Origin: Escallonia rubra
Lineage: Eukaryota; Streptophyta; Magnoliopsida; Escalloniales; Escalloniaceae
Reading direction: 5' to 3'
Assembly (NCBI GenBank): GCA_033065855.1
Contig: JAVXUO010003114.1
Location: 62,001-126,000, forward strand
Length of the DNA: 64,000 nucleotides
Part shown: piece after piece, positions 45,789-56,399 of the stretch
Layout of the letters: each line of letters starts with the position of its first letter
Position numbering within the stretch: the first letter of the stretch is position 1
Position numbers and translations under genes: made by a program
Notes under the pieces: generated by a model
What the model was told of the DNA's origin: nothing
Databases searched by the model: none
What the model saw: only the letters and a program-made list of their open reading frames with translations

Positions 45789-46149
45789 TCACGATTTAGG
45801 ATGATGAACATCAAGTGGTTGATGGGGAATATCTGTGGCCCGTGCGGGGATGGGCATGGTGGGCCTTGGCTGGTGGAGAGGGTTGCGGAGGCGAGAGTTG
45901 GCACCACCGGCTGCAGCGAGCGCCAAAGATGCTGCAGCGGCGGATGATGAAGAGGATGCAGCCACACGCTCTCATTGAGGGCACATAGTGAGGGTGGTCG
46001 GAGGGTTCATGTTCATATAAAACTGAGGGGAAAGTTTCAGCGCTCTAAGCTCATTCACCTCCTTCTGCAGCCGCCTGTTCTCTTCCGTTTGATTCTCGCA
46101 AGAACGCTTAAGATACTCGCAATCCACCTCCGTTTGCTTCAGCTTTGTC
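45789..46149 (-). pseudogene. HD-Zip class II transcription factor, last exon only
   Basis: HD-Zip II proteins bind DNA as dimers through a homeodomain joined to a leucine zipper. An acceptor TTGATGCAG precedes the exon, which opens [20 protein letters not shown] and goes on [18 protein letters not shown], the class II leucine zipper. Then [20 protein letters not shown] leads into the CPxCE motif typical of class II; the second Cys codon is TGA (45972-45974). After it, ERVAASSSSSAAAASLALAA and a C-terminus resembling HAT22/HAT9-like proteins end at TGA 45789-45791. The homeodomain exons are absent from the 2.5 kb between here and the end of the FKBP gene, where a LINE remnant lies. It is therefore a truncated fragment with a nonsense change. 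Confidence 0.85.
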
Positions 46150-46539
46150 CTGCATCAAGTTTAGAGTCCTTTGAATGGTTTGAAAAGGTTCCAAAAATGT
46201 GCAAACCATGAAACCAAAAAGCCACCTTGCATAAAGAACCACTGAAGTTATATTGTTCTAAACAGTTCCAAGTAAATGCATATAGAATAAGCATGTTGAA
46301 CTGACAAAAGAGTTGCCACAAATGAGGAGATTTAAAGTTTTCATCATCCTAGTTTGAGCATGTATTCTGGATAGGTTTAGGGTTTATATTGACACGAGGT
46401 TTTGGTTGTATATTAGGTTAATATTTTGAGGGTAGGGGTTTCGATTTCTTTGGTAATGGTTAGTGAGTTGAAGTATGACTGACGAAAGATTTGGTTATTT
46501 CGGTTAATCCAAATGCATGAGAAGGTGACAAAGATATAA

Positions 46540-47290
46540 ATGGTCGTGTTTAGCTATATTGTATGGTTCATATGTTGTGCCAGCCACGCGATTAGCCATT
46601 CAATAAGCATGTTTTGCACATTCGTCGGCTTGAAACCAAAAGATAAGCTGACCCAGATTGACCTGACACGGGCATTTGAAGAAAATGTGATCAGTTGTTT
46701 CTGGTGCAGTGTGACAGAAGGGGCATAGGTCTGTGTTAATTAAATGGAGTCGTAGAGGTTTGACTGTAATGGAAGTCTTTCCCAATAGGTTGGCCATATT
46801 AGATAAATCATTTTGGGTGGATTGGTAGAGACTAGAGTTTGACCCAAGAATTTTCACCAGTTAGATGTCCACAACGCGAACTACACACATTTGGCTGGTT
46901 TGGTGGTTGCTATAGATCGACTACGATGTAGTAAACCATAGGCAGTCTTAACGGTGAACATGCCATCAGATGTGGCTGCCCAAACTAACTGATCATCATA
47001 GTTATATGCAGATATGTGGATTGAAAAGATGTTCTTAGCTGTTTCTGGATGAAATGGAAAAGATGTTCTTAGCTGTTTCTGGATGAAATGGATCCTGGAT
47101 CACCTGTTTGTCCCATTCTTGTTCCTTGATTAAGTCACTGACCCATATATAATATTCGATGTTGCTGCCATAGTCCGCTCACCCGGAGACATATCACTTT
47201 TTGGGATCCATTTATCTTGGCATACCGAAATTCTCTTTCCATTGCCAACTTGCCATCGTAACCCCATTTCCAGGATCTATCTCCCAGCTA
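46540..47290 (-). pseudogene. LINE ORF2 C-terminal remnant (zf-RVT)
   Basis: In order on the minus strand: GLRWQVGNGKRISVCQDKWI (about 47255), VSDLIKEQEWDKQV (about 47130), DQLVWAATSDGMFTVKTAYG (about 46970) and the zinc-binding block LINTDLCPFCHTAPETTDHI (about 46735). These are the reverse-transcriptase zinc-binding region of plant non-LTR retrotransposons. Frameshifts and stops separate the blocks, one caused by the 34-bp duplication at 47023-47090. The polymerase domain itself is missing. Confidence 0.75.
47023..47090 (-). repeat. 34-bp perfect tandem duplication in the LINE remnant
   Basis: 47023-47056 is repeated at 47057-47090. The period is not a multiple of three, so it breaks the LINE frame. 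Confidence 0.95.
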
Positions 47291-48205
47291 TCATAACTTT
47301 GAACTCTCACTTTTGTTTGGATTGCCGCACAGGATCGACGGGTAAGAGTATAAAAAGGAATTGTGACCAGTCAATTTGTTTGGACACAATCTGACCGCAT
47401 TTTGTAAGTTAAACTATCTAAGTGAAACTGCATTTTTATGCCAAAATCTCATTACATATTTCACATGCAAGAAAGAAGGTCCAAGAAAAACTGTAAATAA
47501 GTTTGAACGCTAACCAGACTTGCTAATGTAAGGCAAAATTACGTATCGCCATTTTCCGCACGGAGTTACGATTCAGACCAAAAGAAAACATGTAGAATGA
47601 CTCAGAACAAAATGAATATGGACGGTATCTTGATTACATGTCACAATACCGTTTACCGGCACAAAAGCCCTCTCATGACTCTTATTTAGCTATGTACACG
47701 CTTTAGGTGACACACTGAAGGAAGACTAATATGCAATCTGTCGCTAAATTCATACCATTACTATACGAATCGGGGAAGGTTCAATATCATCTCTTAGCCC
47801 TTGCATTTAGTGGGCAAATATCAGCTTATAGTTGTTCACATAAAAAGAATATGAAACCCCTGTTGGGTAACCTTCGAGATGAAATATGCATAAATTGTCG
47901 CATCACGAAAGTTTTGGGTTTTCCGCTTCTTTTTCCGTTTTTTTGGTTGGTTTAGTAATCTGGTATTAACGTGAATAAATTCTCCAAAACCTTAGCAGTT
48001 GAGCTACCCAATGGATGGATTCAACATCAAACCTCAAATGATCATAACTTTGTCTGGATTGCCGCATGGGATCAATGGTAAGACCATAAAAAGGAACAAT
48101 ACAAAGTATTGTAACCGGTCCATTTGTTTGGGCACAATCTGACCGCATTTTATAAGTTGCATAAACTATCTAAGCAACTGCCTTTTTATGACATAATAAT
48201 CTCGT
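47291..48205. repeat. Pair of diverged direct repeats (~165 bp) ~750 bp apart
   Basis: 47291-47456 and 48042-48205 share TCATAACTTTG, GGATTGCCGCA, AGTATAAAAAGGAA-like and CACAATCTGACCGCATTTT words in the same order. The DNA between has no coding signal. They may be parts of one repeat family; no termini are visible. Confidence 0.65.
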
Positions 48206-48620
48206 TACGTAATTCACCAGCTGCACACTTTTAGCTTAACGCTGCTACAACTAGCCCCTTTTTTGGGATTTGAGCCTTTCAGCAAAGCTTTCTTTGTGGG
48301 TTATTAGAAATGACCAAGTAAAAGCCGACTCTCGACAGCTCAACTTCACCTTCAGGTCAATTTGCCAAGGCTTCAGGCAACCCTGGAAAACTCTGACCCC
48401 CATGGACCTCAAAGGTCCTGAACCTTGTGAATTCTATGGGAAAAAAAAAAAACCAATGGTGTTTCACCAAATAATCACACTAAACCGAATAAGTATGGCT
48501 AGTGTGGTTCAAAATTGCAGCATATGAGTGCAGGAATCCATAAAGCACTCTAGAAGTTGTAACTTTATAATACTTGAGAACATCAATTTTTTTTTTTCTT
48601 TTCCTGGAACGACAGTATAC

Positions 48621-51600
48621 TTAATTGCAGACAATGTCAGAGTAAAATCCTATGGTCCTCCTTTGACAATCTTTAACATGGAGCAGTTCCACGTCAAAAA
48701 CTTCGAATTGTTTTGTGCTGAAAGGGGTGGAGGGTCCTACCTACAAAACAGAAGATACTTTCTCTACATTACCTATTGGCTAACCAACCCGATCGAACTA
48801 CACTTCCTGACCTTCTTAGGATATACCCATTCCATGATTAGGATCAGGCCCAACCTTTGACCCAAATTTTCCAGGACAACTGAAAATTTACCACAGGTTT
48901 TACTTCGACAATAACTGTAAACAAGTTTCACACTGGTAATGCTCGCTGAAAGTAGCATCCAAGGTTTTCATTTTTGCTTTGGCAAATGGTTGGTTTCTTT
49001 GTTGTTATCAAAATGTTACCAAGTTGCAGAGACGTCATCATAATATGGTTTATATATTAGAACTTTTTGAAAAGAAGATCGTCAGAACTTTCTTACAGTG
49101 AAAGGTTCTTGGTAGTCACAATAAGTTCTATTGAGGTTTTCAATGCCCCACTAAATTTGTGTCAAATGAACTATCTTAATGTCCGGGAACAAAGAGACGA
49201 ACTAGTAGATGAAGACAAGGAGAGTTCCATGGTCTCATTATGCGAGGCATGTAACAAACTTTCCTAAAAAAATGAGGGGGTCAAAAGTTCCTGGTAATTT
49301 GGCAGTGTAGAAAACGACTGATCATCTATATCTAAATTGCTGATATGATTCGGGAGTTAGGTGCTTTCTTCCCCTTCAGTGATTTATGCTAAAGGCTGAT
49401 ACTATGATGACGGAGTCTTGACAGGGACTCAGGAAGAAGTGGGATATGTCCCCACATTGCTTGATGTGGTCGATTTGGAGGAACATTGACGATTAGAAAT
49501 TGTCACTACCTAAGCTGCAAATTTGTTCTTGAGCCTACTGTTTCTGTTTAGCGCTTACTCTAGGTCTTTGGTCGCATTTGTAGAATATGTAAATGTATAA
49601 TTTGTATGCTATGACTGTCTATTCTTGTGTATATAAAATCTCGGCCTCGTGGTATCAGTACTGTCTTCTAAGCCCCCACCGATGAATATATATAATTATA
49701 CGTCTTCGCGCCCCCACCACCCCCCCCCCCCAACCCAAACCCACCCTTTTTCTCCCCTCTACAAGTTTTTCCTGCCCTGCAAATATTTCTTGTGAAATGA
49801 GATTACGAAAAATTGCACTCATTCTCCCATTATGTGTAAAAGATTTTTTGTTTATTGGCAACAATTTCTAGTTCAGAAAGTCAAAGGGGCATGCCACCAT
49901 TTTGGTCAAGGTAGCTTCGCCCATGGATGGAGCAACATCATAGGTGGAAGAGGAGCATTGTATTTAGTTTTCAGAATCTTGTCTAAAGAGGAGATCAGAC
50001 GGGCATAAAGTTCTAGGAACTTTGCAACCCCAAATCGAGAAAATCATAGATAGAACATGTTCAAAGCATCCTATGTCCATTCTAAAGTGGGAAATCAAAG
50101 GAAACAAACAGTAGAAGGGAAAAAAGCATAACTCACATGTGGTCCAAGCTCTGGAGGTATTATAATTCTCCTTTTCCCCACAGGTCTCATGTCTCCAATT
50201 CCTTCTTCAAACCCTGCATCAACATTCTCCGTTTAGCTAACCTTCTTTATTTACCAGAAAAGAGGAACAAAGGAAAGTTTCTTATCAATTGGTTTTATGG
50301 GTCCCACCTGGAACTAATCCGTTGATTCCGAAACGGATTTTGGCAGGTCTTCCCTGTAAGTAGGTACTGTCAATATGACGACCTGACTCATTATAGCCAA
50401 TATAGTGAAAACTTACCTGCAAAGCAATGTCAAGTTCAGTACAAGCTTATGATTGCAGACTAATATTTCTAGAACTGAACTTTCTAGACCTTGGAACATC
50501 TATCTCGACTCTTAATTTCTATGAGTTTGTAATGAAAGTAAAGAACTTTTGCTTCTTTGGAACGTTCCAATTACTTGTAATAGCTAATGGTGGTTGGGGC
50601 TTTCAGTCTGAGGTGCCTCAGTATTTTTAAGTATGGCTTGCAAATGGTGCTTCAACTTTATGTGAAAACATAATTGCATCCTTTGGCACTGTCTTTTCAA
50701 GATTCGATTTAGTGATGATACAACATGTTGAGAGTTTCCTGGATATGAGAGTTGAATCTTTATCCCGCACTCTCAACGAAGGTGGCCAGTCGTCTGGAAC
50801 TTAGTTGCAAGGAGCGTGGGTGGGAACAGGAGCGGGTACGAGGTTCCGGAGCGAGAGCGTCACTACTATAGTAGGTTTTGGGGTGGGAATGGGAGAGTGT
50901 GTGAGATTTTGGGAGCGAGGTTCCGGGATGGGAACGTGACTGGGGTTGAAGAATCCGCAACTAAGGTCAGGAAATTGCAACAGAGTTGAAGGACATGATT
51001 GATGCCATGCAATATAATCCCAAAGCAAGAGTGGAGGACAAGGTTATTTGGCTTATGGCCAACTCTCGTAAGTTTAGGACGCCAGTGGTGCCTTGGTTGG
51101 TCAGTCTGGTTTTCAGTCAATCCAAACCATTCATTTGTGCTATTGTTGGCTATGCAAAAGGGGATGCATGTTAGGTGTGACATTGTGTTGGATTGTGCTG
51201 TGAAATTCTGCGACGGAAACTGTATCTCCCTTTTCCCACAGGGTCTCGGCTATTCTCATGGGGGTTGTCCAATGTGCAACGTTCAAATTTTGGGGCAAAG
51301 GAAGTTAGATGGATGATTGATACGTTTACAGCTAAGTCTTTCAGTGCTCTAGCTCTTCTGTCCAACTTTTCAGCTCTAGTTTACCAAGTTGGCTGGAATA
51401 AGATTGACAAACTTTTCTTGGCGGAAGACTACACTTGCTGTTCGTGTTGCCCGATGATTCTTTTGGCTATAAGCATCAACTTGGGAGCAAAATGATAAGA
51501 ACCAAGCTCCCTGCATATGATATAATTGGCCGACTAGGCGGCCGCTAGGCTTACTAGGACAGATATTTCTTCCTGTCTCTTTAATTTGTGTTGTTTTGTC

Positions 51601-54424
51601 TGCCTTCTTTGATGAACTTTTATGTTAATATAGCTTATTTAAAAAAAGTTACTTCTCTTCTTTCCGATAGGTAATTCTATGCAACAGTGTGAAGGAGAAG
51701 TTTGCCAATCTTATTCCACAAATTTACCTTGTTGATCTCACAAAAGTACTTACAAAAACCTTGTCGAAAAACTACAATTACATAGAAAACGGAGAACCCA
51801 GTTTCCAAGGCTTTCAGATTAGAGATCTTGCGTAGGTGGTTGAGAGAATATGAAACCCACTTTTTATGTTTTTTTTTTCTTCTATATATGATGATGCATC
51901 ACAACTAAATGGCCGGCCTGACAATCCAAAATGTGAAGTTAGCTGGTTTTACATTATCTCAAAGAGATTTTCAACATATGACAAAAGATTCCTCATCTTA
52001 CATGAGTGAGTAAGTGTCTGTGAGTGGTCTGAGTATGTGCGCGCGCGCGCGCGTGTGAGTGAGAGAGAGAGAGAGTGTGACAAGTGTTGTTTAACCAGTT
52101 TGGGATCAAGTATTTGTGTGACCATTTCAAGGGAGTGAACACAAACATGATAATCAGGTTTCCTATCTGTAAGGAAGTATATTTTTGGTGATTGTGGTAT
52201 GGAATGTAACTTTCACGATAGCTGGTAGGAAAACTAGTACAACCAAATCTTTTAGAGAGTAATATTGATAGAGATAGAGTAGTTAGAAATTCGGTAGCGG
52301 TGATGCTTCTCTCTGAAAAACTCTCTTTTGTGATCCCAAATTTGGAACTCCATGGGAACACATCCCAAGCTAACATGAGAACTCCATACCCTCGTTGAGA
52401 GAACAAACTTCTCAATCAGTGCGAAGTAACAATTCACTGTTGCTTATCGTATTTTCAAGCAAAAAAATGTTTAGACCATAATTTAGCATGTGATGTATTA
52501 AACAAATGGTAATACTCTTCATGCATTTATGTATTCAAGCCGCTCTTAACCTTAGATTCTTTCAGGTGCTTATGCTCCTCCGCCCCAGCCCTTGCTTCGT
52601 GCAATTAAGGTTAGAAGAAGAAACTTGTCGAATAGTCGATTGGAATTCTATTTGTTCGTTTTCAATGATAGGTAGATTTGACTTGATGTGATATAGGATT
52701 TCAGTTTTTTTCTTGAGGATTGTTACTGCATTTCTAATAGAATGGGTTTTATTTTAGGTTACTTGGTTTTTTATTCTTTGATTAGATTGTCACGGAATCA
52801 AGGGTAGCTAGTACTCGAGTTGTCGGGTTGTGACTTTTGTGCTCTACACTATTGCAGAATACTGTTCTTATCATGTCTTCGTTGACTTGGTTTGTTCGGT
52901 GATGGAAATTCAATAACCTACACCCATTGTACTTACGGCCATTGCATTTTGTACGTGGTTCTTGCTATACATTTGGTAGGCCACCTACCAGTATGAAGTG
53001 AAGAAGGCCTATAAATAGGGCCACTCAACCATCTCAGAAAATCATCCCAGGTTTCCTCCTCTCAGTATATTACGTGAAATAGAGTTAGTAGCCCTTCTTT
53101 CTTGAGAGATAACAATGAGCGGGGTGTACAAGGAGTATCCACTTGGATAAGGGTCTCTGATTTTTAGATGAAACTGCTGAGAGTTCTCTTGTACCTCTCT
53201 CGACATTCTCATAGTACGAAGATGTTTGCACACCCTATTGAGGTAGGCACGTTATCTCCGAACCACGTTAAATCTTGTGTCCAAGATATTTGTGCACCTC
53301 TGTTTATATTACAGTTCTCGTCAATATCTTTCCCATCACATAGCAATGTTTCCATTGCATCTGCGTGAGCGATACTAACACGAATCGCCATTGGGATTCT
53401 AGTATATTTCATAAATGTAGTAATTTTTTGCTTTGAGAAGTAGTTGATATCAATTTGACTAACACAGGAGCGCTCTCAAAGATGACATATCTGCCCCTTT
53501 CCCATTACATGATACACACACACACATATATAAATGATGTTTAGTAGTTTCCCAAAGAAAAGCAACAAAAACAGATGATATTTACTAGCTAACTTGTTAA
53601 ATGTTCCTGTCATTACAACCAGAAGGAAGTTGAAGAAAACAATGAGTGATGGCTTTCAATAATTAAATCACCAGAAACTTCTTATCAGCAATGACTTGAC
53701 AGAAGCGAGTGCCTATTCCTCAATTTCTCCTCGCAAAATGGTTTTATTATTGGTTCATCATCAACCAACAGAATTTCACAATTATATGCAGCGACAATAA
53801 CGGTTCAACCAATACTAAAAAATCTAATAAAATGTAACATCCAAGGCTCAACTGTTTCAGCTTCTGTTTTATCGTCTAAGTAAACTACCGAATCTGTTTA
53901 GCAGGATACAAATTAAATAGTCTCAGATATAAGTTCCGCGCTACTTTAACAGGAATGTAAGCACTGATAGTCGACAGAGGAACCATAGTTTCACAAGAAA
54001 ATTAGGAAAGTGTGAGTAAAAGAAAAACCTGCTGACCAGCTTTTGGGCTATCACCATTACCGACTTCAAAATCCCGGTATATAAGCCCAGAATCACGTTT
54101 TACAAAATTTTCTGATGCCACTACTTTGACCTCAAACCCTGAGCGAAATCCCGAAACACAAAGTCAGGACAGTTCACAGACTATTGAGACAAAGATTGAG
54201 AAGGAAGGATAGGGGACCTATGACTTTTTATAGATACAAGAATGGACCATTAGCTTATTTCCTTACACGCATGACAGACCTTCTTGAACAAAGCTTGGGA
54301 AGTCTTCAGGGGCATTATTTACCCTCTGGACCCGTTTATTTTGCTCAAGAAGGCGCTTCTCGTCATATGGGTTCTTACTTTTCGTTGTAAGGAGAAACGT
54401 ATCCATTCTGTTCTCTAGCAGTGC
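48621..54424 (-). CDS. FKBP20-2: FKBP20-2-type chloroplast peptidyl-prolyl isomerase
   Basis: FKBP20-2 is a thylakoid-lumen FKBP-fold protein that in Arabidopsis is linked to photosystem II supercomplex assembly. Five exons were read with in-phase GT-AG junctions: 54424-54280 (KSKNPYDEKRLLEQNKRVQR, then NNAPEDFPSFVQEG), 54138-54029 (GFEVKVVASENFVKRDSGLI, then YRDFEVGNGD), 50416-50308 (VSFHYIGYNESG, STYLQGRPAKIRFGINGLVP), 50213-50137 (GFEEGIGDMRPVGKRRIIIP, PELGPH) and 48740-48621 (VGPSTPFSTKQFEVFDVELL ending FYSDIVCN and TAA). The assembled 186 codons contain no stop. Order, motifs and C-terminus match the family. The transit-peptide exon was not found; an in-frame TAG stands just before 54424, so exon 1 must lie upstream, or the first ATG is 54406 and the product lacks its targeting signal. 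A Gly in the GGKRR motif is Val here. The 3.6-kb third intron holds transposon remnants. Confidence 0.85.
50975..51330 (+). pseudogene. LINE zf-RVT fragment inside the FKBP intron
   Basis: MQYNPKARVEDKVIWLMANS (about 51004) followed, in another frame, by LGWSVWFSVNPNHSFVLLLA (about 51090) resembles the zinc-binding region of plant LINE reverse transcriptases. It lies antisense to the FKBP gene. Two frames are needed, so it is decayed. Confidence 0.5.
52039..52076. repeat. (GC)n then (GA)n microsatellite
   Basis: A 15-bp GC alternating run is followed by GTGTGAGT and a GA run of about 9 units, within the FKBP intron. Confidence 0.9.
52789..53370 (+). repeat. Probable solo LTR (Ty1/copia-like)
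   Basis: Starts TGTCACGGAATC, has a TATA box (CCTATAAATAGGGCC at about 53009-53023) and, downstream, CCACGTTAAATCTTGTGT-like text that is typical of the R/U5 part of plant copia LTRs. No internal coding region follows and boundaries are approximate; a 5-bp duplication was not identified. Confidence 0.45.
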
Positions 54425-56399
54425 CTAGAATATTAATCCTAAGCAAGTAAACAAGTGGAAAATTGATTGAAGCACTGGAGCCACAATTATCAGCCCTACC
54501 CATCATGTTTCAATTGTCGACTTAGGCAACATTGGGCTACCAGCTTTTTCTGAAAATTCTTCAACCATGGAGAAGGCTGAGAGTGTCCTATCTGCAAGAG
54601 GCAATATACTGCATAAGAACTAGAAGAGAGGAAAATGATCTATTTTGTCGAGGCTCGAGACAGAGGAAGCATAAAAACATAATAGTAAGTATGTATACAA
54701 AATCCATTGGAGAGATGGCCGAAGATAGAGAGGGAAGGAGTTTAGTAATCATATTTTCTCAGCTTAGAAATTCATCGCAATGGTTCCCTCCATACATTAG
54801 GCAATGAGATGCATATTCAACTCCTTCCTATCCAAGCATCTATCACCATACTAACAGTCTTCACAGAAAATTTAAACCTACTTAAGTGCTCTTTGTGAAA
54901 GCAGATGATCAATCATTCGTCCATCTCTTACACCACCAGCTTACCATGAACTACCCACCCCCACAGTTTTGGAGGAATATTTTCTAGTTTGGAACTTCCT
55001 CTACTCAACTCAGGCCTGCCTTTAGAAAAGAGACCATGTCACTCTCCCTGCAGGTTACACTAACTAGATGGCACATATTTAGAGACAGAGTGTTTCCTTC
55101 GAGAACCTAGCTGTTCTGCTCTGATACAAACCCCAGTAATGTTTATCTTTTCATGCTTGAGAACTTTCGGTCTTGATAAAGGGTCTACTACTGGATCATA
55201 TTCCAAAGACAATTCTGTAATTAGGCATCACGGAGATATCTAGGATCTTGAAAACAAAATGTGATTTACCTGTTTCCACCAAGATACCAGTTATTGCCCA
55301 AGAAAAAACTTAAACCTCCCTTCTGATCAACTGGTTTGCCACGGTCTGTTTAATTTTTTGTTATTTTAGAGACTTAAGTAGCAAATGCTAAAGGGTGTTA
55401 AGCATCACAATTAGACAGAATAATGCAAGGCATCAAACTTGCGCATCAAACCCAATAGAATGATGCCTCACACATCACAGAGAACAGCTAAAACAATTGT
55501 CGTTTTTTCATTTATTGTCTCAAAACAGAGACTACAACCAATAAAAAAGACACTCCAACAGAAATAAAGCTACGAATGGCTGGTATTAAACAGCCATTTG
55601 CACAGTGCAATCCGGAGGACTTTCAACATGTCTACAACTGAATTTACAGAAGATATGTTTTTCAATCACTTCCAAAAATAAGAACAACAATAATCGATAT
55701 GCACCAAAAGATAAGACATGAATCTCCTTTGCATCAATGCACTAGAACCTTCCAGATTCTGCCATGAAATTTTACATTAGCTGGGGTTTTTCAATTTGAT
55801 CATATGTTGGAACGGTCACGTAAACACAATGAGTCCCTTTAATTTAATTCTTCTTTTATTGAAAGCGCCGTGAGGATGACTTAAGTTTTGTAATAACAAA
55901 GTTGTTGGGTTGTATGACAGGTAACCCAAGAATGAGCAAGCCCTTTCATCGAAACCTCACAAACCATAAGTGAGTATTTCATGTTCTTATACCATGAATT
56001 CAAACAACTGCACATTCATTAACCAGATTGAAAAAAGATCTATTAAAAACCATAATTAAAACCCACTGTAATAGCCAAAGATAGTAACAATTACCAAATC
56101 AGTAGAACACATCTATTAATGTTTGTATCCTACTCAGGGGCAATGGGGTGTATCAACAAATGAGGAAGCAGATACAGGCAGAAAGCCCAAACAAGAAGGC
56201 AGGACCATGAATCTTGAAGTGGGTGGCTTTTCTTCAACAATTTGTGGAGAGCAAGAGAGACGGACTTAACTTAAACTATTACAGCTTAGGTTCCTCAAAG
56301 CACTAGATCACAACTCAGATTTCTCAAAGCATTAGATCACAACTGCTTAGCTTAAACTATTACAGCTTAGGTTCCTCGCAATTCAAATTTCCTAAGAAC
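54425..56399. other. Upstream region of the FKBP gene, no exon recognised
   Basis: A transit-peptide exon was sought on the minus strand and not found. No other gene or transposon end is clear. Confidence 0.4.

Noticed and set aside
48528..48860. Plus-strand 110-codon frame
   Set aside because: Antisense to the last FKBP exon at 48621-48740.
54184..54390. Plus-strand 68-codon frame
   Set aside because: Antisense to FKBP exon at 54280-54424.
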